9,806 nucleotides of DNA from an uncultured Oscillospiraceae bacterium (GCA_905233595.1 CAJOFI010000084.1:1-9806), one strand, 5' to 3'; shown: positions 1 to 6,032, counted from the stretch's first letter. The notes: generated by a model from the letters alone, not told the origin. A program made the numbers and translations.

Positions 1-348
1 CACGCCCTGCACCATGTAGGTGCTCACGATCACCGCGCCGGACTTGAAGCCGGTGAGATCGCCCTTGCGCTCCGCCCACTCCTCGGGGACGCGCAGGCTC
101 ATGGCGATAAAGCCCAGGGCGATGCCGTGGTACACGAGCATCTCCATCAGCGCCGCGTCCAGGCGGACAAGCCCGAGGTACTTTGCGATGAGCAGCAGAA
201 AGCCCGCCAGCACGGCAATGGGCATCAGACTTTTGCGGATCAGCGGGATCCTCTGACGCAGCAGATTCGCCAGCATGATGGCGGCGGCGATCAGCCCAAG
301 CTGGATGACGACGTTCCAGAGGGCATGGTTGGCGGCGGAATAGTCCAT
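1..348 (-). CDS. GltS-like sodium/glutamate symporter, N-terminal part (runs off the window)
   Basis: This is an open frame of 116 codons, starting at the ATG at 348 and still open at base 1. The product begins MDYSAANHALWNVVIQLG and has hydrophobic segments at about residues 10-30, 38-60 and 70-88, separated by basic stretches such as NLLRQRIPLIRKS. The layout, with a conserved-looking SLMPIAVLAGFLL segment and YHGIALGFIAMSLR, resembles the N-terminus of Na+/glutamate symporters (GltS family) as found in Clostridia. That family imports glutamate with Na+ across the cytoplasmic membrane. Its ATG follows the acyltransferase stop directly (TAA then ATG), with AAGGAGA about 8 nt upstream inside the end of the upstream gene, so translational coupling is likely. 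The family call rests on remembered similarity, and another multi-TM carrier is possible. The C-terminal part lies outside the window. Confidence 0.6.
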   Translation of the reverse strand, partial: MDYSAANHALWNVVIQLGLIAAAIMLANLLRQRIPLIRKSLMPIAVLAGFLLLIAKYLGLVRLDAALMEMLVYHGIALGFIAMSLRVPEEWAERKGDLTGFKSGAVIVSTYMVQGV

Positions 349-1457
349 TTACTGTGTCTCCTTCCAGATTTCCAGATATTTGCGGAGATTCGCGCCCTTT
401 TCGGAACGAATCTGATAATAGCGCTCCCGAAAGCTGAAGAGCAGCAGATCGCTCTGCACCGGCGCCATGCCGCGAATTTCCGCGAGCGGGAAGTTCTCCG
501 CCCCGCAGCAGAGCCGATCCGCGTACTGCCGCAGCGCGCCCCGGGCGATCAGCGTCTCCCCGTGGTCGGGCGCGATCTCTGTGAGCGTCAGCTCCTCATC
601 GGAGAAAAGCGCCTCCCCCTCCGGCACAAAGTCCCGTTCGCGCAGCGCCTTCCTCTGCCAGCGCTCCCAGTCCGCGACGGTCTCAAAGGGCTGGGCGGGG
701 GAGAAGAAGCCGGTCGGGAGATAACGCAGCGTAAAGCCGCAGGTGCAGAAAATACGGTCGTTTCGCGTTTGAAGCGTTCCCACCCGTTTGCAGCCGGGGC
801 AGAGGTACATCGCGCGCTCCAGCCCCTCGGCAAGGCGTTTGCCCGGTCCCAGGCATCTTCTGAAATATCCCGCTCAATCAGAGCGTTGATCTCCTGCGGT
901 TTCATTTCCTTCAGCGCTTCAGGTGGATAGATTCCCACCGGATGTCCGTATATCGCGCCGCGGCGGCTTTTTTTCGCCCATCGCGGTTTGCTGAGGTAAC
1001 CGCCCTCCAGCCGGTAGGTGACGAGCGACGCCCCGGAGACCTTCGCAAGCTTCCCCGTGGCGGGGAAGACGCGCTGATTTTGCCCGTCCCAGCACTGCTC
1101 CCCCTCGGCGAAGAGGCAGACCGAGTGCCCCGCGCGCAGCTGCCGCAGGCAGGCCTTCACGGTGTCGGTGCCGGTGGTGGCCTTGCGGCGCGGGATCGGC
1201 GCGACCAGCCAGTAAAGCAGCTTTGACACGAAGCCCAGGCGGAACAGGTGCTCGCTTGCGACGAAATAGACCTGCTTGTGCCGCAGGCTCGTGGATACGA
1301 GCAGCGGATCCCAGGCGTTGACGTGGTTCGGCACGAGCAGCACGGGGCCGTCCACGCTCAGCTCCTCATGGCGCATATTGAATTTTATGCGCATAGCGCG
1401 CTCGACCACCGGGTACAGCAGCCGCCAGACCCGTTGGTGCCGTTCGTATTCGCCCAT
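349..1457 (-). pseudogene. PlsC-family lysophospholipid acyltransferase with C-terminal zinc ribbon, one-base frameshift
   Basis: The product resembles 1-acylglycerol-3-phosphate acyltransferases, which acylate lysophosphatidic acid at the membrane. The HX4D motif is NHVNAWD (His45, Asp50), and FAEGE at residues 116-120 is the counterpart of the family's FPEGT. After about residue 205 the reading frame breaks near bases 838-846. The protein continues in the -1 frame as KRLAEGLERAMYLCPGCKRV and ends at the TAA at 349. One added base near 841 would give about 369 residues. The tail has a zinc-ribbon pattern (CPGC, then CTCG), which I recall from long Firmicute homologues. The ATG at 1457 was chosen because it lies downstream of a promoter at 1496-1524; the ATG at 1505 would lie upstream of the start of transcription. 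The break could be a true mutation or a sequence error; recoding is less likely. The symporter gene follows with no gap. Confidence 0.85.
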
Positions 1458-1495
1458 AGCCTTGCCCCCCGGAAGAAGCTGTCTTCTGACTCCAT

Positions 1496-1524
1496 ATCCT
1501 ACCACAAAGCCGTGCTTCTGACAA
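1496..1524 (-). promoter_or_regulatory. Sigma-A-type promoter for the acyltransferase gene
   Basis: On the minus strand TTGTCA (1519-1524) and TAGGAT (1496-1501) are separated by exactly 17 bp. Transcription would start near 1489, about 30 nt upstream of the ATG at 1457. The promoter lies 21 bp from the end of the first 125-bp repeat. Confidence 0.6.
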
Positions 1525-1545
1525 GAAAAAAGGAATATGAAAATA

Positions 1546-1670
1546 AGGAACTGTGCAGAAATAAATTGTGCAAAGATGGCGTAGGATTTTTCGCCTGTAG
1601 CGAGGCGGAAAATCGCAGGAATACTTTGTGTATTTCAAGCGGAACAGTTCCTTATTTCGGAACAGTTCCT
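1546..1670. repeat. 125-bp interspersed repeat, copy 1 (terminal inverted repeats)
   Basis: The ends are imperfect inverted repeats. The left end starts AGGAACTGTGCAGAAATAA and the right end, reverse-complemented, starts AGGAACTGTTCCGAAATAA, matching at 17 of 19 positions. Bases 1608-1639 are identical to the reverse complement of 6100-6131 in copy 2. The middle forms a 12-bp hairpin (1585-1596 with 1603-1614, loop GTAGCG). The 11-mer GGAACAGTTCC occurs twice near the right end (1641-1651 and 1659-1669). No clear target duplication is seen (AATA on the left, AAGA on the right). It is non-coding and looks like a MITE-type or palindromic intergenic element. It lies just upstream of the acyltransferase promoter. 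Confidence 0.8.
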
Positions 1671-1856
1671 AAGAGGCTTTGCGCCCTGACCCTCCTCAGT
1701 CGGATCGGCGCGCCGATCATAAACAGGGCAGCGATCAGAAACCAACAAGCTACCGGAGCGTCAGGCAAAGAGACCCCCTGGGGCAAAAGCGCAAGCGGAA
1801 AACAGAGAAAAGCGAAACGGCAACGAAACCTTTCCGCCGGGAAAGCAAGCGGATAA
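1671..1856. other. Spacer with no recognisable gene
   Basis: I find no supportable gene here. The stretch holds a perfect 16-bp palindrome, GATCGGCGCGCCGATC (1703-1718), and a purine-rich part (about 1780-1858). A minus-strand frame is open and includes a short hydrophobic run (FLIAALFMIGAPIRL), but it lacks a convincing start and ribosome binding site and continues into the repeat. It may be decayed coding sequence. Confidence 0.5.
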
Positions 1857-1896
1857 AGAAAAAACAGCTTGATTTCAAAACGAAATCAAGCTGTTT
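1855..1896 (-). terminator. Intrinsic terminator downstream of tRNA-Ser
   Basis: A perfect 15-bp stem pairs 1862-1876 with 1882-1896 around a 5-nt loop. On the minus strand it is followed by a T-rich run (TTTTTTCTTT counting the stem end). It starts 4 bp beyond the tRNA 3' end, as expected for a tRNA terminator. Confidence 0.92.
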
Positions 1897-1899
1897 CTC

Positions 1900-1993
1900 T
1901 GGCGCAGAAGGAGGGATTTGAACCCTCGCGCCGGGTCTAAACCGGCCTACTCCCTTAGCAGGGGAGCCCCTTCGGCCTCTTGGGTACTTCTGC
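1900..1993 (-). tRNA. tRNA-Ser (anticodon GCU)
   Basis: This is a class II tRNA read on the minus strand. The acceptor arms GCAGAAG (1987-1993) and CTTCTGC (1904-1910) pair fully, followed by discriminator G (1903) and an encoded CCA (1900-1902). The anticodon stem CTCCC/GGGAG encloses CTGCTAA, giving anticodon GCT at 1957-1959, which reads AGC and AGU. The long variable arm (GCCGG paired with CCGGC) is diagnostic of a serine tRNA. The T arm is GAGGG-TTCAAAT-CCCTC. It has its own promoter upstream and an intrinsic terminator downstream. Confidence 0.97.
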
Positions 1994-2006
1994 AAGCCGC
2001 TTATGT

Positions 2007-2035
2007 ATAGTATCACAGACACGGCGGCTTGTCAA
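2007..2035 (-). promoter_or_regulatory. Promoter of tRNA-Ser
   Basis: On the minus strand TTGACA (2030-2035) and TACTAT (2007-2012) are 17 bp apart, and the mature tRNA starts 13 bp beyond the -10 box. An 8-bp inverted repeat, CAAGCCGC (1993-2000) and GCGGCTTG (2024-2031), brackets the promoter and touches both the -35 box and the first base of the tRNA. Confidence 0.85.
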
Positions 2036-2068
2036 GAAAAATGTTTGCGGCGCATGAGAGTCGGCGCG

Positions 2069-3334
2069 TCAGCGTTCCGCGCGCATCTCCAGGGATTTGA
2101 AGTAGCGGCTGCCCGCCTCGCGGGACTCGCGCTCCCGCTGCCCGTCGATCTGCTCGTAATGCGCGTCCAGCAGCTCCACCAGCGCCCCGTCCAGCGTGCC
2201 GTTCTCCACGTTGCCGCGCATGACGCGCATGGCCTCCTCCCGGTTCATGCCGGCGCGATAGGGTCTGACCTCCGTGATGGCGGAAAAAATGTCCGCCACC
2301 GCCATGATCCGCGCGCCGAGATCGAGCCTCTGCGCGTCCAGATGGAAGGGGTATCCCCGGCCGTTGAGCTTCTCATGGTGAAAGCCCGCCCAATCCGCGA
2401 TCTGCGAGAAGCCCTCGATATCCATGAGGATCCAGCGCGTATAGTAGGGGTGCTCCTTTATGACGTTGAACTCCTCGTCCGTGAGCCGCCCGGGCTTATC
2501 GAGGATGCTGTTCGGCACGCGCAGCTTGCCCACGTCATGCAGATAGCCCGCGATCGTGATCATTTTGCATTCTTCCCCGCTCATCCCGGCCAGCTCCGCC
2601 AGCGCCCGCGCCGAGGCCGCCACGCCCGCCGAGTGCATCGCGGTGAAGGCGCTGCGATAGTCGATGATGCGGGACATGAGCCGCGTGAGCTTCACTGTCT
2701 CGTCCAGGCTGAGGCTGCGGATCGACCCGGTGAAGATGAGCAGGAAGGAGGGATTGAGCGCCACGTCCAGCCAGAGATACTCCCGCCCTGCACAGCGGGA
2801 GAAGGCCTCCAGCGCGCGGGGCGAAAACTCCGTCCCCCGTCCCTGCTCCACTGTGTCGCAGATGCGCCTGACCTGGTTGAGCACCGGGACGTTGTAGACG
2901 AAGAGACTCGTCACCGCGTCGGCGAGGTGGATGGCCTGCGAAATGTCCATGCAGGTCGAGCAGCAGTGCTTCTCCCCGAGGATGCGCAGATTGTCCAGAT
3001 AGCTGTTCTGGTTGATGCCGATGATCTCCGCGACGGTGGAGAAGCCCTCCAGATCGCGCAGCATATGCGCCCCCACCGCCGCGACCTCGTGCCGGTGCGC
3101 CTCGATTTCCTCCAGCCCCTGCGGCTCGGGCGAGACGACGGAGCCGATGTCGTGCAGCAGCGCGGCGTACACCGTGTTGTTCAGATCCTCGCCCCGCAGC
3201 CCCATCTCGCGCCCGATGTGGTAGGCGAGGTAGGCCGTCTGCTCATGGTGGTGCTGCATGGCGGGGTTGATGAGGTTCATCGAAATGGCAAACGCGCTGA
3301 TGAGATCGCGCATATTGGTAAAGTGCTCGTTCAT
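2069..3334 (-). CDS. Tandem HD / HD-GYP domain signalling protein
   Basis: A soluble 421-residue protein with two HD-type domains. The C-terminal one (about residues 215-375) has the HD-GYP signature: HDVGK (266-270), LDKPGRLTDEE, KEHP (293-296), HHE (319-321) and NGRGYP (324-329). Such proteins hydrolyse cyclic dinucleotides such as c-di-GMP. The N-terminal domain (about 25-145) keeps HD (61-62), an HRHE segment (80-83) and an ADAV helix (138-141). It lacks the Lys after HDIG and the HHE/GYP motif, so it looks degenerate and perhaps regulatory. Cysteines C124, C125 and C128 lie between the domains. No membrane segment is seen. The start at 3334 is chosen for GGAGGT 8 nt upstream; the longer open frame to 3499 runs past the promoter. 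The substrate cannot be read from sequence. Confidence 0.9.
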   Translation of the reverse strand: MNEHFTNMRDLISAFAISMNLINPAMQHHHEQTAYLAYHIGREMGLRGEDLNNTVYAALLHDIGSVVSPEPQGLEEIEAHRHEVAAVGAHMLRDLEGFSTVAEIIGINQNSYLDNLRILGEKHCCSTCMDISQAIHLADAVTSLFVYNVPVLNQVRRICDTVEQGRGTEFSPRALEAFSRCAGREYLWLDVALNPSFLLIFTGSIRSLSLDETVKLTRLMSRIIDYRSAFTAMHSAGVAASARALAELAGMSGEECKMITIAGYLHDVGKLRVPNSILDKPGRLTDEEFNVIKEHPYYTRWILMDIEGFSQIADWAGFHHEKLNGRGYPFHLDAQRLDLGARIMAVADIFSAITEVRPYRAGMNREEAMRVMRGNVENGTLDGALVELLDAHYEQIDGQRERESREAGSRYFKSLEMRAER

Positions 3335-3365
3335 TGGTTCTGACCTCCGCCGCATGGATGCCTTC

Positions 3366-3394
3366 ATTATAAAAGAGAGGCGCGGCGCTGTCAA
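3366..3394 (-). promoter_or_regulatory. Consensus sigma-A promoter for the HD-GYP gene
   Basis: On the minus strand TTGACA (3389-3394) and TATAAT (3366-3371) both match consensus and are 17 bp apart. Transcription would start near 3359, giving a leader of about 25 nt that contains the GGAGGT site. The gene is divergent from hpf. Confidence 0.92.
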
Positions 3395-3506
3395 AGGTTT
3401 TGCGCGCGAGCCGGGGGAAAAATTTGTATGCTTGACCAAAATATTACCCGTTTTTCCGTCGCTTGTAACAATTTCACAAAATGGGCTTCTATTTTTCACG
3501 CTCTTG

Positions 3507-3515
3507 TGCTAAAAT
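3507..3515 (+). promoter_or_regulatory. Candidate extended -10 promoter for hpf
   Basis: TGCTAAAAT (3507-3515) fits an extended -10 element. No good -35 box lies 16-18 bp upstream (TTCTAT at 3487-3492 is weak). Transcription would start near 3521-3522, giving a leader of about 53 nt. An alternative sigma factor is possible, since hibernation factors are often stress-controlled, but I see no clear motif for one. Confidence 0.45.
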
Positions 3516-3521
3516 AGCGAC

Positions 3522-3578
3522 ATGGAAAACGGGCAGCCGTTTTTTGACCGACAGTTTGAAAGGAGTTGGCACAAATGA
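3522..3578 (+). CDS. Possible 18-codon leader ORF overlapping the hpf start
   Basis: ATG at 3522 opens 18 codons (MENGQPFFDRQFERSWHK). Its TGA (3576-3578) overlaps the hpf ATG (3575-3577) as ATGA, the classic layout of translational coupling. If transcription starts at 3521-3522 the ORF would be essentially leaderless. No ribosome binding site precedes it, and the same bases contain a hairpin (3526-3543), so it may be chance. It is too short to judge by composition. Confidence 0.2.
   Translation: MENGQPFFDRQFERSWHK
3526..3545 (+). promoter_or_regulatory. Small hairpin plus T-run in the hpf leader
   Basis: AAAACGG (3526-3532) pairs with CCGTTTT (3537-3543) around GCAG, and the T-run extends to 3545. 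It looks like a minimal intrinsic terminator. It also lies at the extreme 5' end of the predicted hpf transcript, so it may instead be a 5' stabilising hairpin, or a terminator for transcripts arriving from upstream. Confidence 0.4.
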
Positions 3579-4120
3579 AGTTCACTTTCACCGAGAAAAA
3601 GATGGGTTCCTCTGAGAGTCTGAGAGCCTATGCCGAGAAGAAGATCGGCAAGCTGGATCGCTTCTTCAAGTCCGAGGCGGAGGCTTTCGTCACCTTCAGC
3701 CTGGAGCGCGGCCGCTTCCGGGCAGAGATCACCATCCACAACAACGGCCTGTACTACCGTGCAAGCGAACTTACGAACGACATGTACGCCTCCGTTGACT
3801 CGGGCGTCGCCGCTATTGAGCGGCAGATCCGCCGGAACAAGACCCGGCTGGAGAAGCGCCTGCGTGACGGCGTTCTGGTGGAGCGTGACGCCGTGCCCTC
3901 CTTTGTTCCCGCCGAGGAGGAGGCGGATGAGGAGTTCAAGATCGTGCGCTCCAAGCGCTTCTCGATCAAGCCCATGTCCCCCGAGGAGGCCATTTTGCAG
4001 ATGAACCTGCTGGATCACGAGTTCTTCGTCTTCCGCAATATGGAAGCCGAGGACGCCATCGCGGTGGTCTACAAGCGCAAGCAGGGCGACTACGGCCTCA
4101 TCTGCGACGACGGCGAATAA
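3575..4120 (+). CDS. hpf: Ribosome hibernation promoting factor, long form
   Basis: A 181-residue protein of the usual length for long-form HPF, which dimerises 70S ribosomes into inactive 100S particles when growth slows. The N-terminal domain (about 1-100) begins MKFTFTEKKMGSSESLRAYA and is the ribosome-binding beta-alpha-beta fold, with ITIHNNGLYYRA strands and the DMYASVD helix. An acidic linker (about 108-120) leads to the C-terminal dimerisation domain (about 121-181) with the conserved KRFSIKPMSPEEAI and VVYKRKQGDYGLI segments. The ATG at 3575 is preferred over a TTG at 3566, because AAAGGAG (3559-3565) is 9 nt from the ATG but abuts the TTG. A perfect terminator follows, so it is probably monocistronic. 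Confidence 0.96.
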   Translation: MKFTFTEKKMGSSESLRAYAEKKIGKLDRFFKSEAEAFVTFSLERGRFRAEITIHNNGLYYRASELTNDMYASVDSGVAAIERQIRRNKTRLEKRLRDGVLVERDAVPSFVPAEEEADEEFKIVRSKRFSIKPMSPEEAILQMNLLDHEFFVFRNMEAEDAIAVVYKRKQGDYGLICDDGE

Positions 4121-4128
4121 ACAGACAG

Positions 4129-4160
4129 ACGCTGAGAGCTTCGGCTCTCAGCGTTTTTTT
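4129..4160 (+). terminator. Intrinsic terminator after hpf
   Basis: A perfect 11-bp stem pairs ACGCTGAGAGC (4129-4139) with GCTCTCAGCGT (4144-4154) across a stable TTCG tetraloop, followed by seven Ts (4154-4160). Confidence 0.96.
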
Positions 4161-4162
4161 CT

Positions 4163-4191
4163 TTGACGAAGCGGCGACGATGCGGTATACT
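4163..4191 (+). promoter_or_regulatory. Promoter for the esterase-like gene
   Basis: TTGACG (4163-4168) and TATACT (4186-4191) are 17 bp apart, each one base from consensus. The -35 box directly follows the hpf terminator. Transcription would start near 4198, about 25 nt before the ATG at 4223. Confidence 0.85.
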
Positions 4192-4222
4192 GTAAGAAAA
4201 GACGAAGAGGGGAGGGGAGCGG

Positions 4223-5377
4223 ATGAAGAAGGGCTTCCTTTTCGCGCTGCTCTTTGTGCTGCTGCTGTCGCTGGGGCTCGGCGCGGGCGTTCTCGCGGCA
4301 AGGCTCAGCGCCCCCGCGCCCAGCCCGACGCCCGAGGCGAGCCCTTCGCCGGAGCCGACGGCGGCGGCGCCGCCCACGGTGCTGCCCGAAGCCTGCGGGC
4401 ACCCGCAATTTGAAAACGGCGTCTGTCTCCTCTGCGACGCGGCCTGCGTCCACCCCTTCCACGGAACGGACGGGTACTGCCTGCTCTGCGGCGGTTACGT
4501 CGGGCACGACTTCGTCGATGGCCGCTGCGCCTGCGGGGCGTGGCGCGAGCGGCGCACCGAGCTTCTGCCCGAGCGCTTTTACGAGCCCTGCGACCAGGAG
4601 GGCAGCATCGTCACCTGGAGCTACGAGACGAAGATGTGGGGCAGTGAGCTGCCCGTGACCGTGAAGGCGGATTTCTACGTCCCCTACGGCTACGACCCCG
4701 CGAAGCAGTATAACGTGCTGCTGCTCATGCACGGGCTGCGCACGACGCAGCGCTCCTGGCTGGACGAGGAGCTTTCGCTCTCGGACGGGCGCAGCTTCGA
4801 GATGCGCTGGGTCTACGATCACATGATCCGCGAGAAGCTCATCGAGCCGCTCATCATCGTCTCGGCCTCGCAGTTTCTGTACAGCGGCGATAACCAGTAT
4901 AAGAGCAGCTACGAGCAGATGGCCGCGGAGATCCGGAACATGATCCTCCCCTATACGGCGAGCGTGCTGAGCACCTACGCCGCCGCCGGGGACGAGCAGG
5001 CGCTCATCGCCGCGCGGGAGCATTTCGCCATCGGCGGCAACTCCTGGGGCTCCTACTACACCTACGACACGGGCATGTGCCAGTGCCTGCCGTATTTCGC
5101 AAGCTTCCTCTGCTTTTCCGGGGACGCGGCGACGGGCTACGTGGTGCAGTCGCTCGAGGAGCGGCGGGAGTACCCGATCCGGCTCTACTACGCCGCCGCA
5201 GGGGACAGGGACGTGGCGCGCACGGGGGAGGAAAACTGCTTTCACACCATCGTCCCCCTCGTGGAGCGCCTCACGGAGGGCGAAAACGCGATCTGCCATA
5301 TCTGCACCGGGATGCACGACTGGGATACCTGGTCGATCGAGATCTATAACGCCCTGCAGCTCCTGTTCCAGGAGTGA
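4223..5377 (+). CDS. Exported esterase-like alpha/beta hydrolase with Cys/His-rich module
   Basis: A 384-residue protein. Residues 1-26 form a signal peptide or N-terminal membrane anchor with no lipobox cysteine. A Pro/Ser/Thr-rich spacer (about 29-55) follows. Residues 58-107 hold eight cysteines and several histidines in repeating units: C58-x-H60 with C68xxC71, C75-x-H77 with C86xxC89, and H95 with C102-x-C104. This looks like zinc binding, though that is inference. From about 130 to the end is an esterase-D/feruloyl-esterase-like fold, with LLLMHG, the nucleophile motif GNSWG (Ser274), GDRD (probable acid Asp328) and MHDW (His365). The substrate is unknown; cell-wall or plant polysaccharide esters are plausible. 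AGGGGAGGGG precedes the ATG. The HTH gene starts 30 nt after the stop with no terminator between, so the two are probably cotranscribed. Confidence 0.85.
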   Translation: MKKGFLFALLFVLLLSLGLGAGVLAARLSAPAPSPTPEASPSPEPTAAAPPTVLPEACGHPQFENGVCLLCDAACVHPFHGTDGYCLLCGGYVGHDFVDGRCACGAWRERRTELLPERFYEPCDQEGSIVTWSYETKMWGSELPVTVKADFYVPYGYDPAKQYNVLLLMHGLRTTQRSWLDEELSLSDGRSFEMRWVYDHMIREKLIEPLIIVSASQFLYSGDNQYKSSYEQMAAEIRNMILPYTASVLSTYAAAGDEQALIAAREHFAIGGNSWGSYYTYDTGMCQCLPYFASFLCFSGDAATGYVVQSLEERREYPIRLYYAAAGDRDVARTGEENCFHTIVPLVERLTEGENAICHICTGMHDWDTWSIEIYNALQLLFQE

Positions 5378-5407
5378 GCGGGGGCGACAATAAAAGGAGG
5401 AAAACCT

Positions 5408-5899
5408 ATGGCTACCAAGACAGTGGGTGAGCTCATCAAGGAAGCCCGCACGGCCGCGAAGCTGAGCCAGGCGGCGCTGGCGGAGGCGGCGGGCGTCTCG
5501 GCCTCGGACATCGGCAAGGCCGAGCGGGGCGAGAAGGAGCTGAGCCAAACCGCGCTCAAGGCCATCGCGAAGGCCACCGGCGTGACGCAGAAATCCCTGC
5601 TGGACGCGGCGAAGACCGCCGCCCCGGCGAAAAAAGCGGCGAGCAGCGCGAAGAAGACGAGCACCGCCAAGAAGACCGCCGCCCCGGCGGAGGAGCTGAC
5701 GGCGGCGGAGAAGAGCCTGCTGAACGCCTACCGCAAGGCGGACGCCGAGACGCGCAAGGCCGCGCTCAAGCTGCTGCGCGGCGAGAAGGACGAGGACATC
5801 CTCTCCACCCTGATCCAGAGCTTCACGGGCGGCAGCGGCGCGGCTTCGGGGCTGGGCGGCGGCCTGCTCGACCTGCTGGGCACCCTGGGAAAAAAATGA
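5408..5899 (+). CDS. XRE-type HTH protein with Lys/Ala-rich histone-like linker
   Basis: A 163-residue protein. Residues 7-65 form a Cro/C1-type helix-turn-helix (LSQAALAEAAGVSASDIGK is the core, then AERGEKELS). Residues 67-94 are a Lys/Ala/Pro/Thr-rich linker with repeated KKA and KKT units, resembling histone H1-like tails. Residues 95-138 are probably helical and charged (AEKSLLNAYRKADAE). The C-terminus is Gly-rich and then hydrophobic (GGGLLDLLGTLGKK). It probably binds DNA; whether it acts as a local regulator or a nucleoid-type protein cannot be decided here. AAAGGAGG lies just upstream of the ATG. No promoter is seen in the 30-nt gap after the esterase gene, so an operon is likely. 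Very Ala/Lys-rich GC-coded sequence may add weak apparent similarity to other proteins. Confidence 0.8.
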   Translation: MATKTVGELIKEARTAAKLSQAALAEAAGVSASDIGKAERGEKELSQTALKAIAKATGVTQKSLLDAAKTAAPAKKAASSAKKTSTAKKTAAPAEELTAAEKSLLNAYRKADAETRKAALKLLRGEKDEDILSTLIQSFTGGSGAASGLGGGLLDLLGTLGKK

Positions 5900-5910
5900 G
5901 CGGAAGCATC

Positions 5911-5939
5911 TTGACAAGAGCGGGCGCGGGGACTATAAT
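5911..5939 (+). promoter_or_regulatory. Consensus sigma-A promoter for cysK
   Basis: TTGACA (5911-5916) and TATAAT (5934-5939) both match consensus with a 17-bp spacer. It starts 11 bp after the stop of the HTH gene. Transcription would start near 5946, giving an unusually long leader of about 235 nt before the cysK ATG at 6183. Confidence 0.93.
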
Positions 5940-6032
5940 ACAGGCAATTCCCATTAACATACTTGGATGGTAGGTTTAGACGATATGCAGCATTTCTTCC
6001 GATGTTGACGCCATAGATTGAAGCGCTGAATC
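5940..6032 (+). other. First part of the cysK leader, function unknown
   Basis: This stretch is AT-richer than the genes on either side. I see no T-box signature, S-box core or other riboswitch motif that I recognise. On the minus strand 5941-6030 gives 30 open codons (including IYGVNIGRNAAYRLNL), bounded by a TGA at the repeat junction. This is not enough to call a gene but could be a coding remnant. Confidence 0.35.

Noticed and set aside
127..930. Long plus-strand open frame opposite the symporter and acyltransferase genes
   Set aside because: It is antisense to well-supported proteins, low in family-like sequence, and typical of long shadow frames in GC-rich DNA.
1703..1718. Perfect 16-bp palindrome GATCGGCGCGCCGATC
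   Set aside because: It has no neighbouring promoter or second copy in the window, so no role can be argued beyond noting it.
1750..2022. Minus-strand open frame of 90 codons
   Set aside because: It runs straight through tRNA-Ser and its terminator.
2003..3343. 446-codon plus-strand open frame
   Set aside because: It lies opposite the HD-GYP gene, whose motifs, ribosome binding site and consensus promoter are clear. The antisense product is His/Arg/Asp-rich with no recognisable fold.
3566..3574. TTG start for hpf, nine bases upstream of the ATG
   Set aside because: The GGAG site directly abuts the TTG, leaving no spacing, while the ATG at 3575 has the right spacing and gives the usual MKF-type start.
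4148..5917. 589-codon minus-strand open frame
   Set aside because: It covers the esterase and HTH genes in antisense and is Arg/Ala/Leu/Gly-rich with no motifs. Both sense genes have good starts.
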